This document shows, in pieces, positions 5,625-13,367 of a stretch of 32,044 bases of DNA. The stretch lies in NCBI GenBank assembly GCA_028277105.1, contig JANQHO010000063.1, forward strand, positions 1 through 32,044. The letters run 5' to 3'. The number at the start of each line of letters is the position of its first letter. Position 1 is the stretch's first letter. The notes below the pieces were generated by a model that worked only from the letters and a program-made list of their open reading frames with translations, had not been told where the DNA came from and did no database searches. The DNA comes from Owenweeksia sp. Lineage in GTDB: Bacteria; Bacteroidota; Bacteroidia; Flavobacteriales; Schleiferiaceae. A program made the translations under genes and the position numbers.

Positions 5625-5984
5625 ATGAAACCGAAAGAATTAATTGAAAAATGAGTAGAAACCTTTAACGAGGGAAACGCTGAAAAGATTTCGGAATTTT
5701 ATCATGATGACGCGATTAATCATCAAGTGACCAATCAACCCGTTGTTGGAAAAACTGCAATCCGAGAAATGTTTGAGCGTGAATTTAATCAAGCGGGTAT
5801 GACTTGCATAATTGAGAATACTTTTGAGGACAACGATTGGGGAATTTTGGAATGGAAAGACCCATTAGGGCTGCGTGGTTGTGGATTTTTTCAAATTGAG
5901 AACGGAAAAATTAAATTTCAAAGAGGATATTGGGATAAACTATCTTTTTTAAGACAGCATAAATTACCAATCCCAACTGAATAA
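5625..5984 (+). pseudogene. NTF2/SnoaL-like protein, interrupted by a nonsense codon
   Basis: From ATG 5625 the frame codes for a complete SnoaL-like domain of 119 residues, except that codon 10 is TGA (5652-5654) where the family pattern KELIEK-W-VETFNEGNAE expects Trp (TGG). Downstream, HDDAINHQV, GKTAIREMFEREF, WGILEWKDPLGLRGCGFF and FQRGYWDKLSFLRQH are intact. The domain belongs to the NTF2-like superfamily of small ligand-binding or enzyme proteins in the cytosol. A restart at GTG 5727 would lack helix 1, so the gene is probably inactive, or a single-base change is recent. Elsewhere TGA is used as a stop (for example at 3609), so recoding is unlikely. It lies between sites E and F; its ends GTTGCGCTT and AAAGCACAATAAC are roughly complementary. 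Confidence 0.8.
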
Positions 5985-5992
5985 AAAGTACG

Positions 5993-6196
5993 AAAGCACA
6001 ATAACGTATAACCGCAATTACGGCTGAATTATCCAATGAAAATTCTATCCGAATTGCAAATTGATGGATTTAACAGATAACATTAACCAGAAAACGTAAC
6101 TGACGGTTATACCATACCCTACGGCTGCTAATTCGCTATATTTAACCCAAAGCTGCTGCTGGAATTTTAGCAAAACACCGTCAGCCGTTATCCAGC
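5993..6196 (+). other. putative attC-like palindromic site F, possibly two nested sites
   Basis: GTATAACCG (6006-6014) pairs perfectly with CGGTTATAC (6104-6112), and CTGACGG (6100-6106) with CCGTCAG (6178-6184). The two pairings share bases, so they are alternative folds or two overlapping sites. GCTAATTC and GAATTTTAGC also pair inside. The right end CCGTTATCC lies 20 bases before the next start codon. No ORF is present in 5985-6205. Confidence 0.4.
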
Positions 6197-6205
6197 ATTT
6201 TCAAG

Positions 6206-6598
6206 ATGAACCCAGACATCAAAGCCTTTAACGAAAGTCAAACTACTGGTGAGATAGAAATATGTCATCAATTGGCCTCCATAATCAATAAACTATTGCC
6301 CGAAGCCGAAAACAAAATCTGGCACCGTCATCCTGTTTGGTTTTTAGAAGGTAACCCCATTGTTGGCTACAGCAAGCTAAGAGCTGGAATTCGTTTGATG
6401 TTTTGGAGTGGAGCCAGCTTTGATGAAGAAAATTTGAAAGCGGGTACCGGAAAATTCAAAGATGCTTCTATGCTTTATACAGCTGCAGATCAGATCAATT
6501 ATGCAGACCTGGAACGATGGATCTCAAAGTCGAGAGAAATACAATGGGATTATAAGAACATCTACAAACGAAAAGGTGAACTTGTACGGTTGAAATAG
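6206..6598 (+). CDS. DUF1801 domain protein (YdhG-like)
   Basis: A 130-residue soluble protein of the DUF1801 family: HQLASIINKLLPEAENKIWH, PVWFLEGNPIVGYSKLR, IRLMFWSGASF and the C-terminal LERWISKSREIQWDYKNIYK. The fold is related to small iron-chaperone-like proteins, but the biochemical role is unproven. It starts 20 bases after the GTTATCC half-site of site F, like the other array genes. No complementary GGATAAC or palindrome follows the stop, so it is either the last cassette with a lost site or the first chromosomal gene. A truncated member of the same family is at 28075. Confidence 0.85.
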   Translation: MNPDIKAFNESQTTGEIEICHQLASIINKLLPEAENKIWHRHPVWFLEGNPIVGYSKLRAGIRLMFWSGASFDEENLKAGTGKFKDASMLYTAADQINYADLERWISKSREIQWDYKNIYKRKGELVRLK

Positions 6599-6680
6599 AA
6601 AACGAAAGCAAAAGCAGGTCTGGCAGGCTATTTTAGGTAATTTTAAAAATATTCGGAATCCAATTAGACCACATCTATAA

Positions 6681-7793
6681 GTGACTCAAAGTTCTTTGAT
6701 AATCAACGTTTTAATCACCTATGGTGCCTTACAGGCCTTTTTCATTGCTTTTATACTGTTCCGTTCCAAACCTAAAACCCTTTTTAAATACGCCTTTGCG
6801 TCTCTTTTGATCATAGAGGGCATTACTCTTTTGGAAAGGCTTTTGGTAGAAACAGAATTGATTCATTCCCTTCCTCACCTCTTAGGTATCAGCTACCCCA
6901 TCAGCTTCTTAAAACCTCCTTTAATGCTGTTGATGGCCTTTGCCATTACTGATAAGCATTTTGAAATACAGAGGAAAATGTATGGGCATTTGATCCCTTT
7001 TGGGTTGATGTTGCTGTTGAACCTGCCCTTTTATTTTATGAGCGGAACGGAAAAACTGGATTGGGTCAGGGTTTTTATGGAAAGAATTCCTTCCTACCAG
7101 AGTTTTGATTTTTATTTCAGCCTCAGTTTTTTTGTCTATATCGGCATCTACATTTTTTGGTCCCTTAAAAAACTAAATCAATTCCGATTACAAGTCACCA
7201 ACAATGTATTGGTCAATTGGTATCGCATTATTCTCATAGCCTATTCCGTATTCCTGCTTTTGCACCTGCTTTATTTCATAACCCAACCTATTGGCAAGTT
7301 TAACTTTGCCTTGATCAACCAGCTCAGTATGCTGGCCATGAGCTTTATTATACAGGGAATTGCCTTCAAGTTAATGGACCGGTCATCCCTTTTTAAAGTC
7401 AAAACTCCCAATCTGGGTGAACTGGAAAAACGAACAGAACACGAAAAGTTGATCGTCAGAAAATTCGAGGTCGACAAAATTCACCTGAATGATGAACTGA
7501 GCCTTCAGGAGTTTTCGGATTCCGTATCACTACCACCACCTTACGTCTCTGAGCTTATTAATCAGAAGTTCAATTGTTCATTTAAAAAGCTGGTGAGCCG
7601 CTACAGGATAAAGGAAGCCAAGCAAATAATAGAAGAGTCCGCTGAAAAGAAAGTCAAGCTGATTGACATTGCTTTCCAATCCGGTTTTAATAACAAGGTT
7701 TCCTTCTACCGGGCTTTTAAGGATCTTGAAAATATATCCCCTTCAGAATATCTGGAAAAAGTCAAAAAAGAAGGTTACAGATCCATTCTGTAA
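6681..7793 (+). CDS. membrane-anchored AraC family transcriptional regulator
   Basis: A 370-residue protein with about seven hydrophobic segments in residues 7-230 and a C-terminal AraC-type DNA-binding domain. The first helix-turn-helix is near 274-297 (LSLQEFSDSVSLPPPYVSEL) and the second near 325-349 (LIDIAFQSGFNNKVSFYRAF), followed by the conserved SPSEYL (353-358). Such 7TM-AraC proteins presumably sense a membrane or envelope signal and act at promoters from the inner membrane. The start is GTG at 6681, the earliest in-frame start that keeps the first membrane segment. The SRPBCC and TfoX-N-like genes follow 56 bases downstream on the same strand and are the likely targets or operon partners (inference). 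Confidence 0.92.
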   Translation: MTQSSLIINVLITYGALQAFFIAFILFRSKPKTLFKYAFASLLIIEGITLLERLLVETELIHSLPHLLGISYPISFLKPPLMLLMAFAITDKHFEIQRKMYGHLIPFGLMLLLNLPFYFMSGTEKLDWVRVFMERIPSYQSFDFYFSLSFFVYIGIYIFWSLKKLNQFRLQVTNNVLVNWYRIILIAYSVFLLLHLLYFITQPIGKFNFALINQLSMLAMSFIIQGIAFKLMDRSSLFKVKTPNLGELEKRTEHEKLIVRKFEVDKIHLNDELSLQEFSDSVSLPPPYVSELINQKFNCSFKKLVSRYRIKEAKQIIEESAEKKVKLIDIAFQSGFNNKVSFYRAFKDLENISPSEYLEKVKKEGYRSIL

Positions 7794-7849
7794 CCATTTA
7801 CCTAATTTCATTCCTGAATTTCGTCCCCAACAATCAATAAATCGCAAAT

Positions 7850-8290
7850 ATGAAATACGCAGGCTCCATTGAAATTGACAAACCAGTGGAAATCGTTACC
7901 AAACTCTTTGCTGATCCTAAAAGTCTAAAGGAATATCAGGATGGGTTTGTTAAAAAAGAACTGGTCAGCGGAGAAGAGGGAAAAGTTGGTACTATTTCCA
8001 AAATGTATTATCAATATGGAAACCGGGATATGGAACTGACGGAAACCATCACTTCAAACCAGCTTCCCCACTCCTTTGAAGCCGCTTATCACCACAAGCA
8101 CATGGACAACACCATGAAGTGCACCTTTATACCGCTTGGCGATAGTAAGACACAATATAAATATGAGTTTGAGTATACCCGTATCAACTGGTTTATGCCC
8201 AAGCTGATGGCCATTCTATTCCCCGGTATGTATAGAAAACAGGGAGAAAAGTGGATGAGGCAGTTTAAAGAATTCGTTGAAAAACAATAG
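7850..8290 (+). CDS. SRPBCC family protein (polyketide cyclase/Bet v 1 fold)
   Basis: A 146-residue protein with the SRPBCC pattern: an initial strand (GSIEIDKPVEIV), helices with FADPKSLKEYQDGF, a series of antiparallel strands (ISKMYYQYGNRDMELTETI; TQYKYEFEYTRINW) and a long C-terminal amphipathic helix (GEKWMRQFKEFVEKQ). This fold makes a hydrophobic ligand pocket; the ligand is unknown. It is cytosolic, of full length for the family, and only 2 bases separate it from the next gene, so the two are surely co-transcribed. Confidence 0.85.
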   Translation: MKYAGSIEIDKPVEIVTKLFADPKSLKEYQDGFVKKELVSGEEGKVGTISKMYYQYGNRDMELTETITSNQLPHSFEAAYHHKHMDNTMKCTFIPLGDSKTQYKYEFEYTRINWFMPKLMAILFPGMYRKQGEKWMRQFKEFVEKQ

Positions 8291-8292
8291 TT

Positions 8293-8616
8293 ATGTGGAA
8301 AGAAAGACTTGAAATTTACGATGAACTGGTTTCCAGATGCCCAAGATTTGAAAGAAAAGGCAAAACGGTACCCTATACATCAGCCAATGGATATATGTTT
8401 TCCATACTGAACAAAGAAGGCGAACTGGGTATTCGATTTTCTAAAGAGATTCAGCAAAAGTATATGAAAGAATGGGATACCACAGTATTCAAATCGCATA
8501 ATGCTATCATGCAGGGTTATGTTCTCATACCGGACAATATGCTTCAGGATCTGGATAAGCTGGCGGTATACCTGGACGAAAGCTATGATTACGTCATGAC
8601 ACTGGAACCGAAATAA
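8293..8616 (+). CDS. TfoX N-terminal/YjbR-like domain protein
   Basis: A 107-residue protein with a pattern shared by small TfoX-N or YjbR-type proteins: GKTVPYTSANGYMFSILNKE, then GELGIRFSKEIQQKYM, VMQGYVLIPDNML-like strands (IMQGYVLIPDNML) and a final helix with YLDESYDYVMTLEPK. No enzymatic role is established for stand-alone members. It is the second gene of the pair with the SRPBCC protein. A large imperfect palindrome (8634-8678) follows. Confidence 0.7.
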   Translation: MWKERLEIYDELVSRCPRFERKGKTVPYTSANGYMFSILNKEGELGIRFSKEIQQKYMKEWDTTVFKSHNAIMQGYVLIPDNMLQDLDKLAVYLDESYDYVMTLEPK

Positions 8617-8633
8617 AAACTACAGCCAGGCGT

Positions 8634-8678
8634 AGCTTAACAGTATAAAAACATAGTTTAGCTAAACTGTTATAAGCT
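8634..8678. promoter_or_regulatory. nested palindrome before the AlkC-type gene
   Basis: AGTTTAGCTAAACT (8655-8668) is a perfect 14-bp palindrome. It lies within outer arms AGCTTAACAGT (8634-8644) and ACTGTTATAAGCT (8666-8678), which are complementary apart from a 2-base bulge. The start codon of the repair gene follows 7 bases later. It fits an operator/promoter region or a weak terminator of the upstream pair; there is no T-run. Confidence 0.45.
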
Positions 8679-8684
8679 ATAATC

Positions 8685-9530
8685 ATGATGCCTGAACTTA
8701 AAATACCGGATGCCCCCAATTCCATACAAAAAGGAGTACCTCTAAAAATGGTACTCGATCAGGCTGCAGTTGATCAGCTGGCCGAGAACCTGCAAATCAT
8801 ACATCCGCCTTTCCCCAAAACCGACTTTATTCAGGATGCTATGGAAGGTATAGAGCCCCTCAGCATTACCCAAAGAGCTGAACACATAGCCGGGGCCATG
8901 CGAAAATATTTGCCGGCAAACTATTCGGAAGCTGTTACCATTATTTTGAAATCGCTTACTCCTCCCCTGGAAAAAACGGAAGACAACGGGCTGGCTCCCA
9001 TGTTTTATATGCCCCATTGTCAATATGTTGCCAAATACGGAGTAGACAAAGAGTACAATAATGGGCAAGACCCTTTTGAGCTTTCCATGCAGGTTCAATA
9101 TGAGTTAACCCAGCGCTTTACCTGTGAATTTTCTATCCGTCCGTTTATCATCGATCATGAAGAACGAACCATACAGGTTTTCTACCAATGGATGATGGAT
9201 GATAATCCCCACGTCAGAAGATTATGCTCGGAAGGAACCCGCCCCAGATTACCCTGGGCTGTGAAATTACCTGCCTTTATCAAGAACCCTGCTCCTTCTA
9301 TCCCCATACTCGAACAGTTGAAAAACGATCCCGATCTTTATGTAAGAAGAAGTGTGGCTAATCATGTAGGGGATATAGCCAAGGATCATCTGGAACTGGC
9401 TTTAGACCTGTGTGAAAAATGGCTCAAAGGAGCCTCTAAGGAATTGAAATGGGTTATACGCCACGCGCTAAGACATCCGGCCAAAAAAGAAATGGCCAAA
9501 GCCCTTGAAATTCGAGAAGCGGCAAAATGA
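8685..9530 (+). CDS. DNA alkylation repair protein, AlkC family
   Basis: A 281-residue HEAT-repeat protein with the AlkC signature stretches: RFTCEFSIRPFIIDHEER, QVFYQWMMDDNPHVRRLCSE, GTRPRLPWAVKLPAF and DLYVRRSVANHVGDIAKDH. AlkC enzymes are monofunctional DNA glycosylases that remove 3-methyladenine and 3-methylcytosine lesions from alkylated DNA. The length fits the form lacking the C-terminal Ig-like domain. Two consecutive ATG codons (8685, 8688) can start it. The next gene overlaps its stop by 4 bases (ATGA), so the two are translationally coupled. A palindrome just upstream may control it. Another alkylation repair gene of the related AlkD type is at 29975. Confidence 0.9.
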   Translation: MMPELKIPDAPNSIQKGVPLKMVLDQAAVDQLAENLQIIHPPFPKTDFIQDAMEGIEPLSITQRAEHIAGAMRKYLPANYSEAVTIILKSLTPPLEKTEDNGLAPMFYMPHCQYVAKYGVDKEYNNGQDPFELSMQVQYELTQRFTCEFSIRPFIIDHEERTIQVFYQWMMDDNPHVRRLCSEGTRPRLPWAVKLPAFIKNPAPSIPILEQLKNDPDLYVRRSVANHVGDIAKDHLELALDLCEKWLKGASKELKWVIRHALRHPAKKEMAKALEIREAAK

Positions 9531-10054
9531 GGCAAATTCCATTAACACTGTTGCTTACGTTGAATTATTTTGTCACTTCAGCACAAGTAGATTCGTTGAG
9601 GTTCCCAACAATTCTTGATGAGGAATATGCCGTTTATCAATATGACTCGATCCTTCTTATGAACATCCTGACTTATCAGTACTCTGACTTTTGGGATATG
9701 GACAATGACGGGCTGAAGGACAGCGTAGAATTTATAAGTAATGGTGGAGCACATGCGTATTACCATTTGAGGATTTGGCTGTCATCAAAAAGTAAATGGA
9801 CGGAATTTCCGACATTTTATATTGACTTTCCTCATCCGCACGAGATAGAAAGCTTAGACGAGTTAAATGGATCATATCCTCAATTTGTTGTACGTGATTT
9901 TGACAATGATGAAGTTGACGAATTATACTTAAACCTTGACAACCCATTTGCTTCTATTCCGCAAGATTTGATTGAACAAGGAGTGACTTCAAAACAGATT
10001 TTAATTGACTACAACAATAGGGAACTAATTGTATTGAATTTTAAAAAACAATAA
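9527..10054 (+). CDS. exported hypothetical protein with Asp-rich motifs
   Basis: A 175-residue protein with a clear signal peptide (about residues 1-20, ending FVTSAQ). The mature part contains DMDNDGLKD and DFDNDEVDE, which resemble calcium-binding loops of the EF-hand or FG-GAP/VCBS type seen in secreted proteins. No sorting domain is present at the C-terminus, so a periplasmic location is likely. It overlaps the AlkC-type gene by ATGA, an odd pairing of a cytosolic repair enzyme with a secreted protein. A palindromic, attC-like tract begins 5 bases after its stop. Function unknown. Confidence 0.7.
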   Translation: MRQIPLTLLLTLNYFVTSAQVDSLRFPTILDEEYAVYQYDSILLMNILTYQYSDFWDMDNDGLKDSVEFISNGGAHAYYHLRIWLSSKSKWTEFPTFYIDFPHPHEIESLDELNGSYPQFVVRDFDNDEVDELYLNLDNPFASIPQDLIEQGVTSKQILIDYNNRELIVLNFKKQ

Positions 10055-10058
10055 ACAC

Positions 10059-10178
10059 AGCGTACAACAATGGCTGTAAAATATAGGGCTGGCGTGGTTT
10101 ACAGAAAACTTAATCACGTTTCAACGATTGGATAGGCTCGTAGGTTTCTAATCCTTACAACCTCATAACCAAATCGTT
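10059..10178 (+). other. attC-like palindromic remnant
   Basis: GCGTACAACAATGGCTGTAAA resembles the left half-sites of the 3-6 kb array (ACAACAA followed by a stem). CTGTAAA (10074-10080) pairs with TTTACAG (10098-10104), and AACGATTGG (10123-10131) pairs with CCAAATCGTT (10169-10178) with one bulged base. The rest of the 10055-10487 gap holds no gene, terminator or promoter I can identify. Confidence 0.3.
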
Positions 10179-10487
10179 ACCTTTCACAAAACTTCAAATA
10201 AAATTGGCCAGCGGATTTATTATTATTCAAAGGCGGGAGGTGTTTTGCCAGAAGGTGGACGGACTACGATGAAATTACCTGTTTCCTTTCATCTTTTCAA
10301 AAAGTACATTCACACATCAATAAATGGCATCTATACAATTTAAGATAGTGAAATAGCTATCCTTATTAGGTTTACCAGTAAAAGCAATCATTTTAAAAAA
10401 ATCAATTACGGAAAAGTCCATATTCTCCAGGAATTGCATTCGGAAATTATTGCTAATTGTTAATCTTTAACCTACCACACCCAAACC

Positions 10488-10892
10488 ATGATGAGAACAA
10501 TCCGATCAGGTATTCTTATTTGCCTTTTATCGCTGCTAGTTAGCTGTGCCTACAGATACCAAAGAATAAACCCTGAAAGTTTAAACTATATATCTAAAAG
10601 CAAGGATTCAGGTATTGATATGGAATATAAATATGCCTATCTCCATAAAAAGTATGGCAAAAAACTAAATAAAAAAGGCATTAAGATTTTAGCAGTTAAA
10701 GTAACTAATAACACTGACAAAGAACTCTCTTTTGGCTCAGATATAAAACTGGTGTATGAAAGTGGTAATGATGTAAATCTCCGGTATGGGAGAGCCCGGT
10801 TAAAAGCTGATGCTTCGTTTGAGTTGACGGAATCCGCAAGACGATCTTCACAAAAACTAATTGAGAGACTTATTTTAGATAAGCTACTGTAA
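10488..10892 (+). CDS. small predicted lipoprotein
   Basis: A 134-residue protein with a lipoprotein signal: MMRTIRSGILICLLSLLVSC, lipobox LVSC with Cys20. The mature part has GIKILAVKVTNNTDKELSFG, a beta strand pattern typical of small Bacteroidota lipoproteins that supplement the outer membrane, then a highly charged helical tail (SARRSSQKLIERLILDKLL). The switch from strand-like to Arg/Lys-rich sequence near residue 95 could mean a frameshift or fusion relative to a longer ancestor, but I cannot prove this. It is probably anchored in the inner leaflet of the outer membrane. Confidence 0.7.
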   Translation: MMRTIRSGILICLLSLLVSCAYRYQRINPESLNYISKSKDSGIDMEYKYAYLHKKYGKKLNKKGIKILAVKVTNNTDKELSFGSDIKLVYESGNDVNLRYGRARLKADASFELTESARRSSQKLIERLILDKLL

Positions 10893-10957
10893 CAGCATTC
10901 ATCAGGCAAGTTTAATTGGAAAGGGATAGGTAGATCATCAATTATAAAGCAACACTC

Positions 10958-11506
10958 ATGAAAAATATCACTGCTCTGTTTTTAAAGTTAAATCCGGGAG
11001 TACTATTTCTTTTTATAATAATGAGTAGCTTCAATTGGTATAGCAGTTCTTTACCTGTACCTGTAGTATTAATCAGTGTAATTAACTTCATTGGACAAAT
11101 GGGGCTATTAATATGGTTATATTCAATCTGCGAGAAAAGTGCTGAGGTTCTAAAAGAAAATAACATAGATTTCAATACTATAAGAACCTACAAGTACGCT
11201 CTTACGGTAATTTTGATTGCAGATTTATTATTCCTGATACTGATTAATATGGATCCTTTGACCTTGTCTACTCAAAGCGATATAGAACGAGGAGAAGCAT
11301 TCACCTACAAGAGAATTTTTCTTATTATCGGTCTGGCTATGAGTATTGGGATACTTTTTACCTATCGAAATACTCTAAAACTACTTTCAAGTGCTGAACA
11401 TGGACAGGAACAGTCTTTCTCGGGTTATTACAAATCATTCTTACTACTGCTTTTCCTTCCGTGGATCGCAGTATGGTTCATTCAGCTGAGAGTAAGAAAG
11501 ATTTAA
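10958..11506 (+). CDS. multi-pass membrane protein, unknown
   Basis: A 182-residue protein with about five hydrophobic segments (roughly residues 13-25, 34-57, 81-97, 118-137 and 158-177) separated by short charged loops (CEKSAEVLKENN; RNTLKLLSSAEHGQEQ). No transporter or enzyme motif is seen. The gene stands 65 bases after the lipoprotein gene on the same strand and 114 bases before the next cluster. Inner membrane location is expected. Confidence 0.65.
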   Translation: MKNITALFLKLNPGVLFLFIIMSSFNWYSSSLPVPVVLISVINFIGQMGLLIWLYSICEKSAEVLKENNIDFNTIRTYKYALTVILIADLLFLILINMDPLTLSTQSDIERGEAFTYKRIFLIIGLAMSIGILFTYRNTLKLLSSAEHGQEQSFSGYYKSFLLLLFLPWIAVWFIQLRVRKI

Positions 11507-11599
11507 AAAAACAGACTACCGCGCAAAACGAAGTTCAGTGCAGCTAATCTCTCGCGTGGTTCCCTTTCAAAGAAACTACTCACCAACTGTTTTTCTGCT

Positions 11600-11607
11600 T
11601 AGTTTTG
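11600..11607 (+). promoter_or_regulatory. putative -7 promoter box
   Basis: TAGTTTTG matches TAnnTTTG and lies 13 bases upstream of the ATG at 11621, implying a leader of about 9 bases. A -33 element is not obvious. Confidence 0.3.
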
Positions 11608-11620
11608 ATGTTTAACAAGT

Positions 11621-12460
11621 ATGAATATCCGGGAGCAATACCAGTCAGACATAGAATTTATCCTGTCTAAAGAAAACCACCTTGACGGAGAATACTGGAC
11701 TACCGATGACTATAGAATAGGAAAAGGCTCTCCCTTTTCGGCACGTGACATAGCTATTATACTCACAGAGCTGGGTTTTACCAGGGAAGACCCTGCAATT
11801 AAGGGTATTGCTTCAAAAGTATTCAGCACCTTAAGACCTGACGGGCGCTTCAAGATCTCACCATCCGGCACCCTGTTTCCCTGTCATACCATTACCGCTC
11901 TCCGGGTTTTATGTTATATGGGTTATTCTCAGGATGAGCGCTTGAAAACCACTTTTGCGCATTTATTTGAAATTCAGCACGATGATGGCGGCTGGAGATG
12001 TAATAAAACCAAAATGAGTAAAGGTCCCGATACAGATCTCTCAAACCCGGGCGTTACTTTAGAAGCGCTGGACGCCTTCAGGTTTACCCCTTACCTCAAC
12101 ACCGATGAACGGTTGGACCAAGCGGTGGATTCCCTGCTCCGGCATTGGGAAGTAAAAAGACCATTAGGACCCTGTCATTTCGGGATCGGTACCTTATTCA
12201 TGCAAACAGAATATCCGTTTTTGAGATACAACCTGTTTTATTACTGTCACACTTTATCATTTTACAACAGCGCTAAGCAAGACAACAGGTTTAAAGAGGC
12301 CGTTAAAGCTCTGGATGGGAAAACAAGCAACGGTATGTTAATAGTAGAAAATCCTCATCGGAGGTTAGCCAAAATGAATTTTTGCAAAAAAGGTGAACCC
12401 AGTGATTTGGCCACCATCCGGTATAAGGATCTAAAGGATAGAATTGTATTGAAAACGTAG
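11621..12460 (+). CDS. terpenoid cyclase/prenyltransferase-fold protein
   Basis: A 279-residue protein with repeats of the alpha6-alpha6 barrel found in squalene-hopene cyclases and prenyltransferases: LRPDGRF (71-77), HTITALRVLCYMGY, and FEIQHDDGGWRC (117-127), which is a QW-like motif. It is much shorter than a true squalene cyclase (over 600 residues) and lacks the DxDD motif, so it is probably not a triterpene cyclase; many short relatives of unknown activity exist. It begins a plus-strand cluster, with the alpha/beta hydrolase gene 8 bases downstream, so co-transcription is likely. Confidence 0.7.
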   Translation: MNIREQYQSDIEFILSKENHLDGEYWTTDDYRIGKGSPFSARDIAIILTELGFTREDPAIKGIASKVFSTLRPDGRFKISPSGTLFPCHTITALRVLCYMGYSQDERLKTTFAHLFEIQHDDGGWRCNKTKMSKGPDTDLSNPGVTLEALDAFRFTPYLNTDERLDQAVDSLLRHWEVKRPLGPCHFGIGTLFMQTEYPFLRYNLFYYCHTLSFYNSAKQDNRFKEAVKALDGKTSNGMLIVENPHRRLAKMNFCKKGEPSDLATIRYKDLKDRIVLKT

Positions 12461-12468
12461 AAAAGGCA

Positions 12469-13302
12469 ATGTCTAATCAGCTAATAAAAACAAAATCAGG
12501 GGTAATTGAATACAGCTCTTACGGAACCGGGCAAGCCGTTCTATTCATTCATGGCGGTCATTCAAATTCCCGTGAAAAGCTCTCTCACAAGGGATTCGAA
12601 CTGAAAAAATACCGGCTCATAACCCCTTCCCGACCTGGTTATGGACAGACCCCCTTGAATAATCATCGTACCCCGCGGGAAACTGCCGCCCTTTTTGTTG
12701 GCCTACTGGACGAACTGAATATCGAGCAGGTGATCGTTTACGGCATATCTGCCGGAGGCTTGACGGCTATTGAGCTGGCAGCCAGTTACCCCGCTAGGGT
12801 TCACAAACTCATTTTGGCTTCTGCCGTCTCAAAAAGATGGCTCCACAAAGAGGATAAAACCTATAAAATTGCCCAGGTCATGTTTGCTCCCGGGTTTCAA
12901 CAGTTCACCTGGGGGATGGTACGGCTTTTTTCAACTCTATTGCCCAGGCTGATCGCTAAGAGCTTTTTGCCTCAATTTTCTAAAAAGACCGATCCAGACG
13001 TACAAAACTCTGACATAAAAGAACTGAACCAGGCTCTGAGAAAATACAGTTCGGGAAAAGGTTTTGTCAATGATCTGGAGCAAACAGTTGACGACAAAAC
13101 CTTAAAAAAAATTGAATGCCCTACCCTGGTGATTCACAGTGAATACGACAACAGCGTTCCTTTTGAACATGCAGTTCATTCCAGTAAAAGCATAAAAGGC
13201 TCAGTTCTCGAAAGCCTTAAAAACGAATGGGGCCATCTGTTTTGGATAGGAAAAGATTCCAACGAATCGATTAAAAGAACCTTGAGTTTTATTGAAAAAT
13301 GA
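12469..13302 (+). CDS. alpha/beta hydrolase
   Basis: A 277-residue alpha/beta-fold hydrolase of complete length. The oxyanion motif is HGG (28-30), the nucleophile elbow GISAG (Ser94), the acid Asp227 in SEYDNSVP and the histidine His256 in WGHLFW. SRPGYGQT (54-61) follows the usual D/S-RPGYG pattern. A cap region of hydrophobic helices spans about 135-175. No signal peptide is present, so it is cytosolic; the substrate (an ester, lactone or other acyl bond) is not identifiable. It is coupled to the cyclase-fold gene upstream. Confidence 0.9.
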   Translation: MSNQLIKTKSGVIEYSSYGTGQAVLFIHGGHSNSREKLSHKGFELKKYRLITPSRPGYGQTPLNNHRTPRETAALFVGLLDELNIEQVIVYGISAGGLTAIELAASYPARVHKLILASAVSKRWLHKEDKTYKIAQVMFAPGFQQFTWGMVRLFSTLLPRLIAKSFLPQFSKKTDPDVQNSDIKELNQALRKYSSGKGFVNDLEQTVDDKTLKKIECPTLVIHSEYDNSVPFEHAVHSSKSIKGSVLESLKNEWGHLFWIGKDSNESIKRTLSFIEK

Positions 13303-13352
13303 GATAATTACTGAAGTTAATAAGGATTTGTTCGGTCATGGCTCCCCCTTGC

Positions 13353-13360
13353 TACATTTG
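13353..13360 (+). promoter_or_regulatory. putative promoter -7 box for the lipoprotein hydrolase
   Basis: TACATTTG matches TAnnTTTG exactly, with a TTTG -33-like element at 13327-13330. It falls 7 bases before the ATG at 13368 and inside the alternative longer reading frame that begins at 13338. This supports the later start and suggests a nearly leaderless transcript. Confidence 0.45.
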
Positions 13361-13367
13361 TCCTGCT

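Noticed and set aside
5652-5654. TGA recoded as tryptophan
   Set aside because: TGA ends other genes in the window (for example at 3609), so a nonsense mutation is the simpler reading.
2187-6598. Insertion sequence or prophage as explanation of the accessory tract
   Set aside because: No transposase, integrase, structural phage gene or terminal target duplication was seen.
13338-13367. Upstream start of the lipoprotein hydrolase
   Set aside because: The extra residues cover the promoter box and would disrupt the lipoprotein signal.
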